Assembly: GCA_947460275.1 (NCBI GenBank)
Contig: CANHHZ010000048.1
Location: forward strand, 1-12,335
Direction of reading: 5' to 3'
Origin: Sphingobacteriaceae bacterium
GTDB lineage: Bacteria > Bacteroidota > Bacteroidia > Sphingobacteriales > Sphingobacteriaceae
DNA: 12,335 bases
Shown: positions 1 through 6,968 of the stretch, one piece after another
Position numbering within the stretch: the stretch's first letter is position 1
Layout of the letters: every line of letters starts with the position of its first letter
Position numbers and translations under genes: made by a program
The notes under the pieces: generated by a model
Seen by the model: only the letters and a program-made list of their open reading frames with translations
Told to the model about the DNA's origin: nothing
Database searches by the model: none

Positions 1-48
1 CGCCTAGAAGACGGCCAAGTGGGCAGGGTGGTAGAAATTTTAGGTTAA
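1..48 (+). CDS. C-terminal end of an unidentified protein (partial)
   Basis: Frame 1 is open from the window edge to a TAA at 46-48 and encodes the tail RLEDGQVGRVVEILG. The next gene on this strand starts 146 bases later and the codon choice is ordinary, so this is probably the end of a real gene. Fifteen residues do not allow a family call. The small-charged-GxVGRVV pattern faintly resembles the C-termini of zinc-type medium-chain dehydrogenases, but that is only an impression. A weak stem (GTTGGT 51-56 with ACCAAC 81-86, then TTTT) follows and might help end its transcript. Confidence 0.45.
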   Translation, partial: RLEDGQVGRVVEILG

Positions 49-169
49 TGGTTGGTTTTTAGCATTGCTCTCTCAAGACTACCAACTTTTGTGTTATCGA
101 TTTTATTTAATTTGCCATCAAAATGCAATTATCTTTTAATAACGTAACAAAAAAATAACTGCTACGTCA

Positions 170-177
170 TATATTTG
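170..177 (+). promoter_or_regulatory. Bacteroidota -7 promoter element (TATATTTG)
   Basis: TATATTTG matches the Bacteroidota primary sigma -7 consensus TAnnTTTG exactly. It ends 17 bases before the ATG at 195, leaving the very short AT-rich leader usual in this phylum. No good TTTG -33 element is visible at the expected 19-21 base spacing. It probably drives the DUF4834 gene. Confidence 0.5.
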
Positions 178-194
178 TATCATAATATTTTAAA

Positions 195-440
195 ATGGGT
201 TACTTATTAAAATTCATATTCATTACCATCATTGTCTTATGGCTTATCCGCGGACTACTTCGTATAATTTTCCCCGCTATTCTTAGAAGCGTTTTTAGCA
301 ATTTACAAGACCAGGCTAAGCCAAATCAGCCCCGTCGAAAACCAGATGGCGCTATCTCTATCGATTATATGCCGCAAAAAGAAAAGAAAGGCAACGCCGA
401 TAAACTTGGCGATTTTGTAGATTACGAGGAAGTAAAGTAG
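195..440 (+). CDS. DUF4834-family small membrane protein
   Basis: This 81-residue protein has one N-terminal hydrophobic segment (about residues 4-30, interrupted by a few arginines). A basic, proline-rich linker follows (about 40-50), then a charged tail ending DKLGDFVDYEEVK. A membrane anchor plus a conserved acidic D-x-VDYEEV tail is the pattern I associate with the Bacteroidota family DUF4834, whose function is unknown. The tail is probably cytoplasmic. The ATG at 195 is the first in-frame start and lies just behind a TAnnTTTG element. The YfhO-family gene starts 88 bases downstream in the same direction with its own -7 element, so the two may be partly co-transcribed. Family assignment is from recognition of the pattern only. 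Confidence 0.75.
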   Translation: MGYLLKFIFITIIVLWLIRGLLRIIFPAILRSVFSNLQDQAKPNQPRRKPDGAISIDYMPQKEKKGNADKLGDFVDYEEVK

Positions 441-491
441 CTAAAACACTCACTAAAAAAATTAAATACTTCTTAATCTGTATCAATTTTC

Positions 492-499
492 TATTTTTG
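492..499 (+). promoter_or_regulatory. Bacteroidota -7 promoter element (TATTTTTG)
   Basis: TATTTTTG matches TAnnTTTG and lies 29 bases before the ATG at 529, which would give a leader of roughly 15-25 bases. No clear -33 element is visible. It would let the YfhO-family gene be transcribed independently of the small gene upstream. Confidence 0.45.
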
Positions 500-528
500 G
501 GATTAGTTTAAACTTTAAAATAACCTAA

Positions 529-3015
529 ATGAACAATTGGTTTAATAAAAATGGCATCCATTTAGCCATTATTGCAGCTTTTTTAGTGATCTGTTTCGCC
601 TATTTTAGTCCTGTTTTGCAAGGCAAAGTACCCGCTCAAAGCGATGTGCTCCAATCTAAAGCCATGCAAAAAGAAATCATGGATTACAAAGCAAAGGATG
701 GACACATTCCTTTGTGGACCAATCAAATGTTTGGCGGTATGCCGGCCTATCAAATCTGGGTGCAGTATGCTTACAATGGCGCAACTTATGGTATTGCTTT
801 GGTTACACAAGCATTCCCAAACCCGGTTGGTACCGTATTATTGTTATTAATTGGTGCTTACTTTCTCTTTATTACTTTAAAAATTAATCCTTGGTTGGCC
901 GCTGCTGGCGCCATCGCCTTTGCGTTTACCACCTATAATTTTGTTCTTATTGCAGCTGGGCACAGTAATAAAGCTTTAGCAATTGGCTTTTTTGCGCCTA
1001 TTATAGCTGGTTTATTGCTTACTTTAAGGGGTAGATATTGGTATGGGGCGAGCTTAACCGCCTTGTTTTTGGCCTTAGAAATTAGGGCAAACCATATCCA
1101 AATGACGTATTATTTGTTTTTGGCTGTTTTAATTTTTGTTGGCATAGAGGCTTATCAAGCCTATAAAAACAAAACCCTACCTGCGTTAGGCAAAGCCTTT
1201 ACGTTTTTGGGTGCTGCGGTTGTAGTCGCTTTAATGGTCAATGCAAGTTTGTTGTGGACCACCTCAGAATATGCGAAAGAAACCAATCGTGGTAAAGCTA
1301 ATTTAACCAATGCTGCGGGTAAACAAGAAAGCATGTCTAAAGATTATGCCTATGCATGGAGCCAAGGCGTAGGCGAAAGTTTTACTTTCTTTATCCCTAA
1401 CTTGTATGGCGGTGCAACTAGCGTTGATGAATTGGTAAAACCAGAAAGTAACTTGTACAAAGCGGTAGCAGAAGTTACTGGCGGAGATCCAAATCAAACT
1501 ACACAGGCCATCCAACAATTGGGGCAAGGCCTAAACATGCAGCAATATTGGGGCGAGAAACCTGGTACTTCTGGAGGTTATTATTTTGGTGCAGTAGTAT
1601 GTTTCCTTTTTGTATTTGGCTTATTTATTGTGCGCAGCCGTTTAAAATGGTGGATTTTAGGCACCACAGTATTGTTTATATTGCTTTCTTGGGGTAAAAA
1701 CTTCCCGTTGGTGTCAGATTTGTTCTTCAATTATTTTCCACTGTATAATAAATTCAGAGCTGTTGAGTCTATTTTAGCCGTAGTAGGCTTAATGGTGCCA
1801 ATCTTGGCATTTTTAGCTATCAAAGAAGCACAAGAAGGAAATATAGATCAAAAAGTGTTGGTCAAAAAATTAACCTGGGCGGCGGCTATTACTGGTGGTT
1901 TTGCATTAATTGTAGCGATTATGCCTACACTGTTCTTCAGCTTTAAAGCTTCTAATCACCAACAAATTGTTGAGGCACTTACCCAAAATCTACAAAATAA
2001 CGCAGGTTTAGCACAAAAAATGACTAACGCACTAGTGCAGGATAGAATTAGCATAGCCAGAGCCGACGCTTTGCGTTCTTTCTTTTTTGTTTTAATCGCT
2101 TTTGGTATTGTTTGGGCATTCATCACTAAAAAAATGAATGCGCAACTGGCCTTTGGCTTATTGGCCGTAGCAGTGCTGATAGACATGTGGCAAGTTGATA
2201 AACGCTATTTAAATAACAATAATTTCGAAAGTAAAGCTGCTTTAGCTAATTATTACCAACCACGTGATGTAGATACTTTCATTATGGCCGACAAAGACCC
2301 TAACTTCAGGGTGTTTGATCAATCTGTCAATACGTTTTCTGATGCAAGCTCGTCTACTTTTCATAAAACTATTGGCGGATATCATGCCGCAAAGCTGAAA
2401 AGATATGATGAGTTGATACAAAATCAGTTTTCGAAGAGTATAAACCAAGATGTGTTAGATATGCTTAATACCAAGTATTTTATTTTGCAAGATCAACAAA
2501 ATGGTTCCTACAAAATGCAACGCAATGCCACTGCCTTGGGTAATGCATGGATTGTAAAAGGTGTGGAGTTTGTTCAAAATGCCGACGAAGAAATGAAAGC
2601 GATTAGCAGTTTTGATCCTAAAAATGAAGCCATTGTTGATGAGCAATACAAAAGCTTGCTTGATACTACACGTTTAGGTGCAGATCCATCGGCTTTCATT
2701 AAAATGGAAAAATATCATCCAGATCATATTGAATACAGTTACAGCGCACCTCGCGATGTGATTGCCGTATTCTCAGAAATTTATTACGATAAAGGCTGGA
2801 ACATGTACATTGATGGCGTGAAGAAACCTTATTTTAGAGCAAATTACGTTTTACGTGCTGCGCAATTGGAAGGAGGGAACCACAAAGTAGAGTTTAAGTT
2901 CGAACCTACATCTTACTACGCCGGAGAAAAAATTTCTTTGGCAGGTTCTATCTTGTTGTTAGCCTTTTTGGGCTTAGGTTTTTATACCGATAAAAAGAAA
3001 ATAAAAACTGTTTAA
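529..3015 (+). CDS. YfhO-family polytopic membrane protein (GT-C-like)
   Basis: This 828-residue protein has about 12-14 predicted membrane segments. The first is near residues 12-30, and clusters follow at about 98-245, 353-470 and 520-560. A last helix (about 803-820) sits just before a basic KKKIK tail. Large soluble loops lie between the helices. The first extracytoplasmic loop carries a QSD motif (D39), like the acidic residue after helix 1 in GT-C glycosyltransferases. The C-terminal extracytoplasmic domain (about 570-800) contains YDKGWNMYIDG (G756-W757) and a beta-rich stretch ending before the last helix, typical of YfhO (PF09586). In Firmicutes YfhO proteins take part in sugar modification of envelope polymers. 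Bacteroidota lack lipoteichoic acid, so the acceptor here is unknown. The length fits the family and a strong terminator follows. Confidence 0.85.
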   Translation: MNNWFNKNGIHLAIIAAFLVICFAYFSPVLQGKVPAQSDVLQSKAMQKEIMDYKAKDGHIPLWTNQMFGGMPAYQIWVQYAYNGATYGIALVTQAFPNPVGTVLLLLIGAYFLFITLKINPWLAAAGAIAFAFTTYNFVLIAAGHSNKALAIGFFAPIIAGLLLTLRGRYWYGASLTALFLALEIRANHIQMTYYLFLAVLIFVGIEAYQAYKNKTLPALGKAFTFLGAAVVVALMVNASLLWTTSEYAKETNRGKANLTNAAGKQESMSKDYAYAWSQGVGESFTFFIPNLYGGATSVDELVKPESNLYKAVAEVTGGDPNQTTQAIQQLGQGLNMQQYWGEKPGTSGGYYFGAVVCFLFVFGLFIVRSRLKWWILGTTVLFILLSWGKNFPLVSDLFFNYFPLYNKFRAVESILAVVGLMVPILAFLAIKEAQEGNIDQKVLVKKLTWAAAITGGFALIVAIMPTLFFSFKASNHQQIVEALTQNLQNNAGLAQKMTNALVQDRISIARADALRSFFFVLIAFGIVWAFITKKMNAQLAFGLLAVAVLIDMWQVDKRYLNNNNFESKAALANYYQPRDVDTFIMADKDPNFRVFDQSVNTFSDASSSTFHKTIGGYHAAKLKRYDELIQNQFSKSINQDVLDMLNTKYFILQDQQNGSYKMQRNATALGNAWIVKGVEFVQNADEEMKAISSFDPKNEAIVDEQYKSLLDTTRLGADPSAFIKMEKYHPDHIEYSYSAPRDVIAVFSEIYYDKGWNMYIDGVKKPYFRANYVLRAAQLEGGNHKVEFKFEPTSYYAGEKISLAGSILLLAFLGLGFYTDKKKIKTV

Positions 3016-3033
3016 GTAATATAGTAACATTTT

Positions 3034-3068
3034 AAAACCCTCTTGTCTGTTTGATGAGAGGGTTTTTT
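3034..3068 (+). terminator. Intrinsic terminator after the YfhO gene
   Basis: A perfect 10-bp stem (AAAACCCTCT 3034-3043 with AGAGGGTTTT 3057-3066) encloses a 13-base loop. The 3' arm runs into TTTTTT at 3063-3068. It starts 19 bases after the stop codon of the YfhO-family gene. The stem is nearly symmetric in sequence but has no good T-tract on the opposite strand, and no gene converges on it. Confidence 0.88.
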
Positions 3069-3111
3069 AATTTCATAACTTTCGGTTAACACATTCTTAA
3101 TCTGTTGGTTC

Positions 3112-3119
3112 GATATTTG
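3112..3119 (+). promoter_or_regulatory. Possible -7 promoter element for the microprotein (GATATTTG)
   Basis: GATATTTG differs from TAnnTTTG only at its first base and lies 20 bases before the ATG at 3140. It also sits downstream of a strong terminator, where a new promoter would be needed. No convincing -33 element is visible. The call is tentative. Confidence 0.35.
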
Positions 3120-3139
3120 TATTGTAAAAAACAAACAAA

Positions 3140-3232
3140 ATGCTTGAACTCATTTTTTTTATCTGTTTAATTGCACTTGTCATCTTTTTCTTTAGTCCTT
3201 TTGAATTGACCATTGAAGAGGAAAAGGATTAA
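3140..3232 (+). CDS. Putative 30-residue single-pass membrane microprotein
   Basis: The ORF begins ATG CTT GAA and ends TAA at 3230-3232. It encodes a short N-terminus (MLEL), a hydrophobic run of about 17 residues rich in Phe, Ile and Leu, an SPFELT turn, and the acidic tail IEEEKD. The composition is that of a one-helix membrane peptide. It lies alone between a strong terminator and the phosphoesterase gene, with an A-rich leader (AAACAAACAAA) and a near-consensus -7 element 20 bases upstream. Its stop is 52 bases before the next gene, so it may be the first cistron of that operon. It resembles size-class neighbours such as KdpF only in being small and hydrophobic, and no kdp genes are present. 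I do not recognise a family, and a chance ORF remains possible. Confidence 0.45.
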   Translation: MLELIFFICLIALVIFFFSPFELTIEEEKD

Positions 3233-3284
3233 TCATCAATGGTGTGGTTTAAACTTCCAGACATTATAATTCAAAAGCTAACCA

Positions 3285-4133
3285 ATGGAAAAACGAGCTG
3301 TAGATATTGTGGTTATTTCCGACGTACATTTGGGTACGTATGGTTGTCATGCTAAAGAGCTGCTCAAATACCTCAAAAGTATAAAACCCAATAAGATTAT
3401 CCTAAATGGAGATATTATTGATATTTGGCAGTTTAACAAGCGCTATTGGCCAGAAGCACATATGAAAGTATTGCGCAAATTGATGAAGTTTGTGTCCGAA
3501 GGAATAGAAGTTTACTATCTTACAGGTAACCACGACGAAACCTTACGAAAATTTACTGATCTTCATTTGGGAAGTTTTCATTTGCAAAACAAATTGTTAT
3601 TAACCTTAAACGGCAAAAAAGCATGGTTTTTTCATGGCGATGTATTTGATGTAACCATGCAACATTCCAAATGGCTTGCCAAAATGGGTGCAGTAGGTTA
3701 TGATACGCTTATCTTAATCAATAGCTTTGTGAATTGGTGCCTACAGCTGATGGGGAAGCAAAAGATGAGTTTCTCTCAAAAAATAAAAGCAAAGTTTAAG
3801 GATGCCGTCAAATTTATCAATAGCTTTGAGCAAACTGCTGCCGAATTAGCCGCAAGCAAAAAATATCAATATGTAATTTGCGGCCACATACATCATCCCG
3901 AAATTAGAGAAATGAGTACAGTAGAAGGAAAGGTATTGTACTTGAATAGTGGAGATTGGGTAGAAAGCTTAACTGCACTCGAGTATCACAAAAAAGAGTG
4001 GAAAATTTTTAGGTATAATGCAAAAGATTTTGAAAATGATGTGGTAGACACAGGGTTATTATCAGACAGTGAAGATTTAGCAAGTAAACTAGATGTGCAC
4101 ATTTTATTTAAAAAGATGAAATTAGAGAGCTAA
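3285..4133 (+). CDS. LpxH-like UDP-2,3-diacylglucosamine diphosphatase / metallophosphoesterase
   Basis: This 282-residue protein is a calcineurin-type phosphoesterase with the full set of dimetal-site motifs: DVH (D13, H15), GDIID (D43), GNHDE (N82, H83, D84), HGD (H117) and GHIHH (H201, H203). No signal peptide is visible, so it should be cytosolic or peripheral to the inner membrane. The closest well-known relatives hydrolyse UDP-2,3-diacylglucosamine to lipid X and UMP in lipid A synthesis. The stretch from GDIIDIW to the catalytic GNHDE matches that group as found in Bacteroidota. These genomes often carry more than one LpxH-like protein, so the exact substrate is unsure. The ATG at 3285 is the first in frame and places DVH at the normal distance from the N-terminus. 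The glycosyltransferase gene starts 31 bases after its stop. Confidence 0.82.
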   Translation: MEKRAVDIVVISDVHLGTYGCHAKELLKYLKSIKPNKIILNGDIIDIWQFNKRYWPEAHMKVLRKLMKFVSEGIEVYYLTGNHDETLRKFTDLHLGSFHLQNKLLLTLNGKKAWFFHGDVFDVTMQHSKWLAKMGAVGYDTLILINSFVNWCLQLMGKQKMSFSQKIKAKFKDAVKFINSFEQTAAELAASKKYQYVICGHIHHPEIREMSTVEGKVLYLNSGDWVESLTALEYHKKEWKIFRYNAKDFENDVVDTGLLSDSEDLASKLDVHILFKKMKLES

Positions 4134-4164
4134 AATAGCTCAAAAATACAGATATTCGCTTTGA

Positions 4165-5151
4165 ATGAAGATACTTTACGCCATACAAGGAACAGGAAAC
4201 GGTCACATCAGCAGGGCAAGAGAAATTGTACCTTTGCTGCAGCAACATGGCGAATTAGATATTTTGGTGTCGGGCACACAAGCTGATGTAAAGCTAACGC
4301 AAGAATTAAAGTATCAAATGCATGGATTTAGCTTCGTTTTTGGCAAAAATGGGGGTGTAGCGCATTTTAAAACTTGGCAAAACATGAACCTACCCCGATT
4401 TTTCAAAGATATGCGCTCGCTTCCCTTGAAGGGTTACAACTTAATCGTTAATGACTTTGAACCCGTATCGGCATGGGCTTGCAAAATGCAGGGTATAGAG
4501 AGCGTTTCTTTAAGTCACCAAGCGGCTTTTAAATCTGCAAAAGTACCCCGCCCTCAAACCATCGATTGGGGTAAAATCATTTTAAGTAAATATGCGCCAA
4601 CTACACATCATATCGGCTTCCATTTTCAAAAATATGATGATTTTATTCATACGCCAGTCATCAGAAGTGAAATAAGAGACTTGAAGCCTACTAATTTGGG
4701 ACATTACACCGTTTATTTGCCTGCAGTAGATGATAAACATTTGCTAAAGTTGCTGCAGCAAATTCCATCGGTAAAATGGGAAGTATTTTCTAAGCATACT
4801 ACACAAAGCTATACCGTTGCTAATGTTTTAATCACGCCAATAAACAACCAACAATTTAACCAAAGTTTGGCCAGTTGTGAGGGCTTATTTACAGGTGGGG
4901 GTTTTGAAGGACCCTCAGAAGCTTTGTTTTTAGGAAAAAAAATATTAGTGGCGCCCATGAAATACCAATATGAGCAACAATGCAATGCGTATGCACTAAA
5001 GCAAATGGGTTTTCCTGTAATTTGGAGCAGCAATAAAAATTGGTTGCCCATTTTAAAAGACTTTGTAGCGCAATCCCAAACGTGCCAAATAGATTTTCCT
5101 AACGAAACACAAGGGATAATTGCTCAAATGGTAAGAGATTTTGCAAAATAA
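4165..5151 (+). CDS. GT-B glycosyltransferase, MJ1255/Glyco_trans_1_3 type
   Basis: This 328-residue protein has no membrane segment or signal peptide. It starts with the nucleotide-fold motif GTGNGHISRA (residues 9-18), equivalent to the glycine-rich acceptor-side loop of MurG and UGT enzymes. The C-terminal half holds the donor-side motif GGGFEGPSEAL (244-254), followed by a conserved K-x-x-Y-E-QQ-NA segment. This two-domain arrangement is that of MurG-like GT-B transferases, specifically the family first named after Methanocaldococcus MJ1255. Such enzymes usually add a sugar to a lipid or polymer at the cytosolic face of the membrane. Donor and acceptor cannot be read from sequence. The gene lies 31 bases after the LpxH-like gene and 26 bases before the DUF6427-like gene, suggesting one transcript and a shared role in envelope glycolipids. 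Confidence 0.8.
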   Translation: MKILYAIQGTGNGHISRAREIVPLLQQHGELDILVSGTQADVKLTQELKYQMHGFSFVFGKNGGVAHFKTWQNMNLPRFFKDMRSLPLKGYNLIVNDFEPVSAWACKMQGIESVSLSHQAAFKSAKVPRPQTIDWGKIILSKYAPTTHHIGFHFQKYDDFIHTPVIRSEIRDLKPTNLGHYTVYLPAVDDKHLLKLLQQIPSVKWEVFSKHTTQSYTVANVLITPINNQQFNQSLASCEGLFTGGGFEGPSEALFLGKKILVAPMKYQYEQQCNAYALKQMGFPVIWSSNKNWLPILKDFVAQSQTCQIDFPNETQGIIAQMVRDFAK

Positions 5152-5177
5152 TTTCTTTCTTTGCTTATCCGTAACGT

Positions 5178-6158
5178 ATGATCAATCAATTTCGACAATT
5201 AAATCCGCTGAATATTTTGCTTTTAGTGCTTTTCACATTTTTTATGCGACTGGCTATATTTATTGATCGACCTCAAAATTTACAATTTGAATTTTTAGAG
5301 TCTTTTGCCAAATTTTTCATTCAAATCCCACAAACAAGCTATTTTTCTGCCTTTGCTAATTTAAGTATAGCGGCCGTTCTTCTGCTTATTCAGGCACTGT
5401 TGTTTAACCGATTAATCAATAATCATAACTTAATGGCAAAGCCAAGTTACTTGCCAGCATTGTTGTACATCACTGGAGCAAGTTTATTTTTGCAGTTTTT
5501 TATTCTAAGTCCACCATTAATTTGCAATTTTTTATTGATTTGGATCCTGAGTAAATTTTTAAATCTCGGTAAGGCTCCAAATGCTATTTCCATCATGTTT
5601 GATATAGGAATGATTATAGGTTTGGGTACTTTAATATATTTTCCATTTATTGTGTTTTTGGCCTTGTTGTGGCTATCGCTTTTATTGTATCGATCTTTCA
5701 ATTTGCGTGAGTGGATGGCGGGTTTTTTAGGGTTTTTGACTATTTTTTTCTTTTTAGCAGTCTTTTATTATTGGAACGACAACCTTAATCAATTTTATCA
5801 AATTTGGAGTCCATTGACCAATCAATTCCCTTCTTTACTAAAACTCAATTTAAATGATTACTTGGTGCTAGTTCCCGTTGCACTGATTTTAATTTTGGCC
5901 TTATTACAATTAAGAAACAACTTTTTTAGAAGTTTTATTGTCACTAGAAAAGCATTTCAAATGTTGTTTTTTATGCTTTTGATTACTTTAATTAGCTTTT
6001 ATGCTAAAACAGATTTCAAAGTTTTTCACTTCATATTGAGTGTGCCGCCTGGCGCTGTTTTTTTAGCTTATTATTTTTCCAATGCCAAAAAAAGATGGGT
6101 TTATGAATCTTTATTTGCGATATTGATCATTACCATTCAGTACTTTTTATTTGTTTAA
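5178..6158 (+). CDS. DUF6427-like polytopic membrane protein
   Basis: This 326-residue, very hydrophobic protein has about 9-10 membrane segments spread over its whole length, with short loops. The N-terminus is MINQFRQLNPLN, then a helix from about residue 13. The middle contains LYRSFNLREWMAGFLGF, which recalls the conserved F-x-REW-x-x-x-LLGF region of the Bacteroidota family DUF6427, whose function is unknown. No catalytic motif can be recognised. A TTTCTTTG sequence at 5156-5163 is a weak -7 candidate, but the 26-base gap to the preceding glycosyltransferase makes read-through likely. It could be a flippase-like or lipid-modifying partner of its neighbours, but that is speculation. The gap to coaX is 71 bases, with no hairpin terminator. 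Confidence 0.65.
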   Translation: MINQFRQLNPLNILLLVLFTFFMRLAIFIDRPQNLQFEFLESFAKFFIQIPQTSYFSAFANLSIAAVLLLIQALLFNRLINNHNLMAKPSYLPALLYITGASLFLQFFILSPPLICNFLLIWILSKFLNLGKAPNAISIMFDIGMIIGLGTLIYFPFIVFLALLWLSLLLYRSFNLREWMAGFLGFLTIFFFLAVFYYWNDNLNQFYQIWSPLTNQFPSLLKLNLNDYLVLVPVALILILALLQLRNNFFRSFIVTRKAFQMLFFMLLITLISFYAKTDFKVFHFILSVPPGAVFLAYYFSNAKKRWVYESLFAILIITIQYFLFV

Positions 6159-6201
6159 CCTTTTTTAACAAAATAAAACCTTAAAACTTACCAAAGATTA
6201 A

Positions 6202-6209
6202 TAGCTTTG
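6202..6209 (+). promoter_or_regulatory. Bacteroidota -7 promoter element for coaX (TAGCTTTG)
   Basis: TAGCTTTG fits TAnnTTTG exactly and lies 20 bases before the coaX ATG at 6230. The ATG at 6221 inside the leader is followed at once by CTG TGA and cannot be used, so 6230 is the right start. No strong -33 element is visible. Confidence 0.5.
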
Positions 6210-6229
6210 TGCATTACTTAATGCTGTGA

Positions 6230-6967
6230 ATGTATAATCTGGTTATAGATATAGGAAACACCAACAGTAAACTAGCGGTTTTTGAACAAAAAGAACTGGT
6301 TTACTATCAAATGTTCAACACGTTAGACAAGGCTAGCTTAGCGAGCATAATTGAAAAATACCAGATCAAAAATGCAACAGTTTCTAGTGTAAATAAAGAG
6401 AACAGTGAGCTAAGCGATTTTTTGAAACAATCGACCAACTATATTCCCTTTACTACAGAAATTACGGCCGGTATTAAAAATCACTACCAAAGTCAAGCCA
6501 CCCTGGGATTGGACAGGTGGGCAAAAGTAATCGCAGCCAATTGCTTATACAAGGCATGCAACTGTTTATTAATAGATGTGGGCACTTGTGTAACGTACGA
6601 TACAGTTACGGCAAATAGCGAATACTTTGGAGGAAGTATAAGTTTAGGAATTAAAATGCGCTTCAAAGCGTTAAACTATTATACCAACCGATTACCGTTG
6701 GTAGATTGGCAGGTAGAAGACCAGGAAATTCCCGAAGGTAGTACAACTATAAATGCTATAAAAAACGGTGTTTTGCAAGGATTAGTTAACGAAGTGGAAG
6801 GCTTTATAGCTATAGCAAATGCTAAAAAAGAGAGTTTAAAAGTAGTTTTAACCGGGGGTGACGCAGTTTTTTTGAACAAACAATTAAAAAACAGCATCTT
6901 TGCTGCCCAAATACTACACGAACCATATTTGGTTTTAAAAGGATTAAATGAAGTTATTACAGGTTAA
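6230..6967 (+). CDS. coaX: Type III pantothenate kinase
   Basis: CoaX phosphorylates pantothenate with ATP, the first step of coenzyme A synthesis, in the cytosol. It belongs to the ASKHA fold and usually works as a dimer needing a monovalent cation. The 245-residue protein shows the phosphate-binding motif DIGNTNSK (7-14), the GLDRW motif (93-97), the second phosphate motif IDVGT (115-119, catalytic D116) and the GG-x-I-x-x-G turn (134-140). Length and motif order match the family. One oddity is that the proline usually seen in GGxIxPG is leucine here (L139). The gene ends 1 base before the preferred start of the outer-membrane protein gene, so the two are almost certainly co-transcribed. 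Confidence 0.93.
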   Translation: MYNLVIDIGNTNSKLAVFEQKELVYYQMFNTLDKASLASIIEKYQIKNATVSSVNKENSELSDFLKQSTNYIPFTTEITAGIKNHYQSQATLGLDRWAKVIAANCLYKACNCLLIDVGTCVTYDTVTANSEYFGGSISLGIKMRFKALNYYTNRLPLVDWQVEDQEIPEGSTTINAIKNGVLQGLVNEVEGFIAIANAKKESLKVVLTGGDAVFLNKQLKNSIFAAQILHEPYLVLKGLNEVITG

Positions 6968-6968
6968 T

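Noticed and set aside
51..90. Possible terminator after the partial first gene (GTTGGT with ACCAAC)
   Set aside because: The stem is only 6 bp with a 24-base loop and four T residues, too weak to call.
470..3105. Identical 12-mer TTCTTAATCTGT at 470-481 and 3094-3105, both just upstream of -7 elements
   Set aside because: Distances to the -7 elements differ by 4 bases, and several identical 12-mers are expected by chance in an AT-rich 12-kb window. It would need a genome-wide motif search to revive it.
5156..5163. TTTCTTTG as a promoter for the DUF6427-like gene
   Set aside because: It has T instead of A at the key second base and lies in a 26-base gap between close-packed genes, so co-transcription is more likely.
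5447..5701. 84-codon open frame on the minus strand
   Set aside because: It is the complement of hydrophobic segments of the DUF6427-like protein. The lysine/asparagine-rich antisense product is what T-rich sense codons produce by chance.
6948..6968. Earlier start for the outer-membrane barrel gene at 6948
   Set aside because: It overlaps coaX by 20 bases and adds MKLLQVN in front of an already complete signal peptide. The ATG at 6969 is the simpler choice, though not proven.
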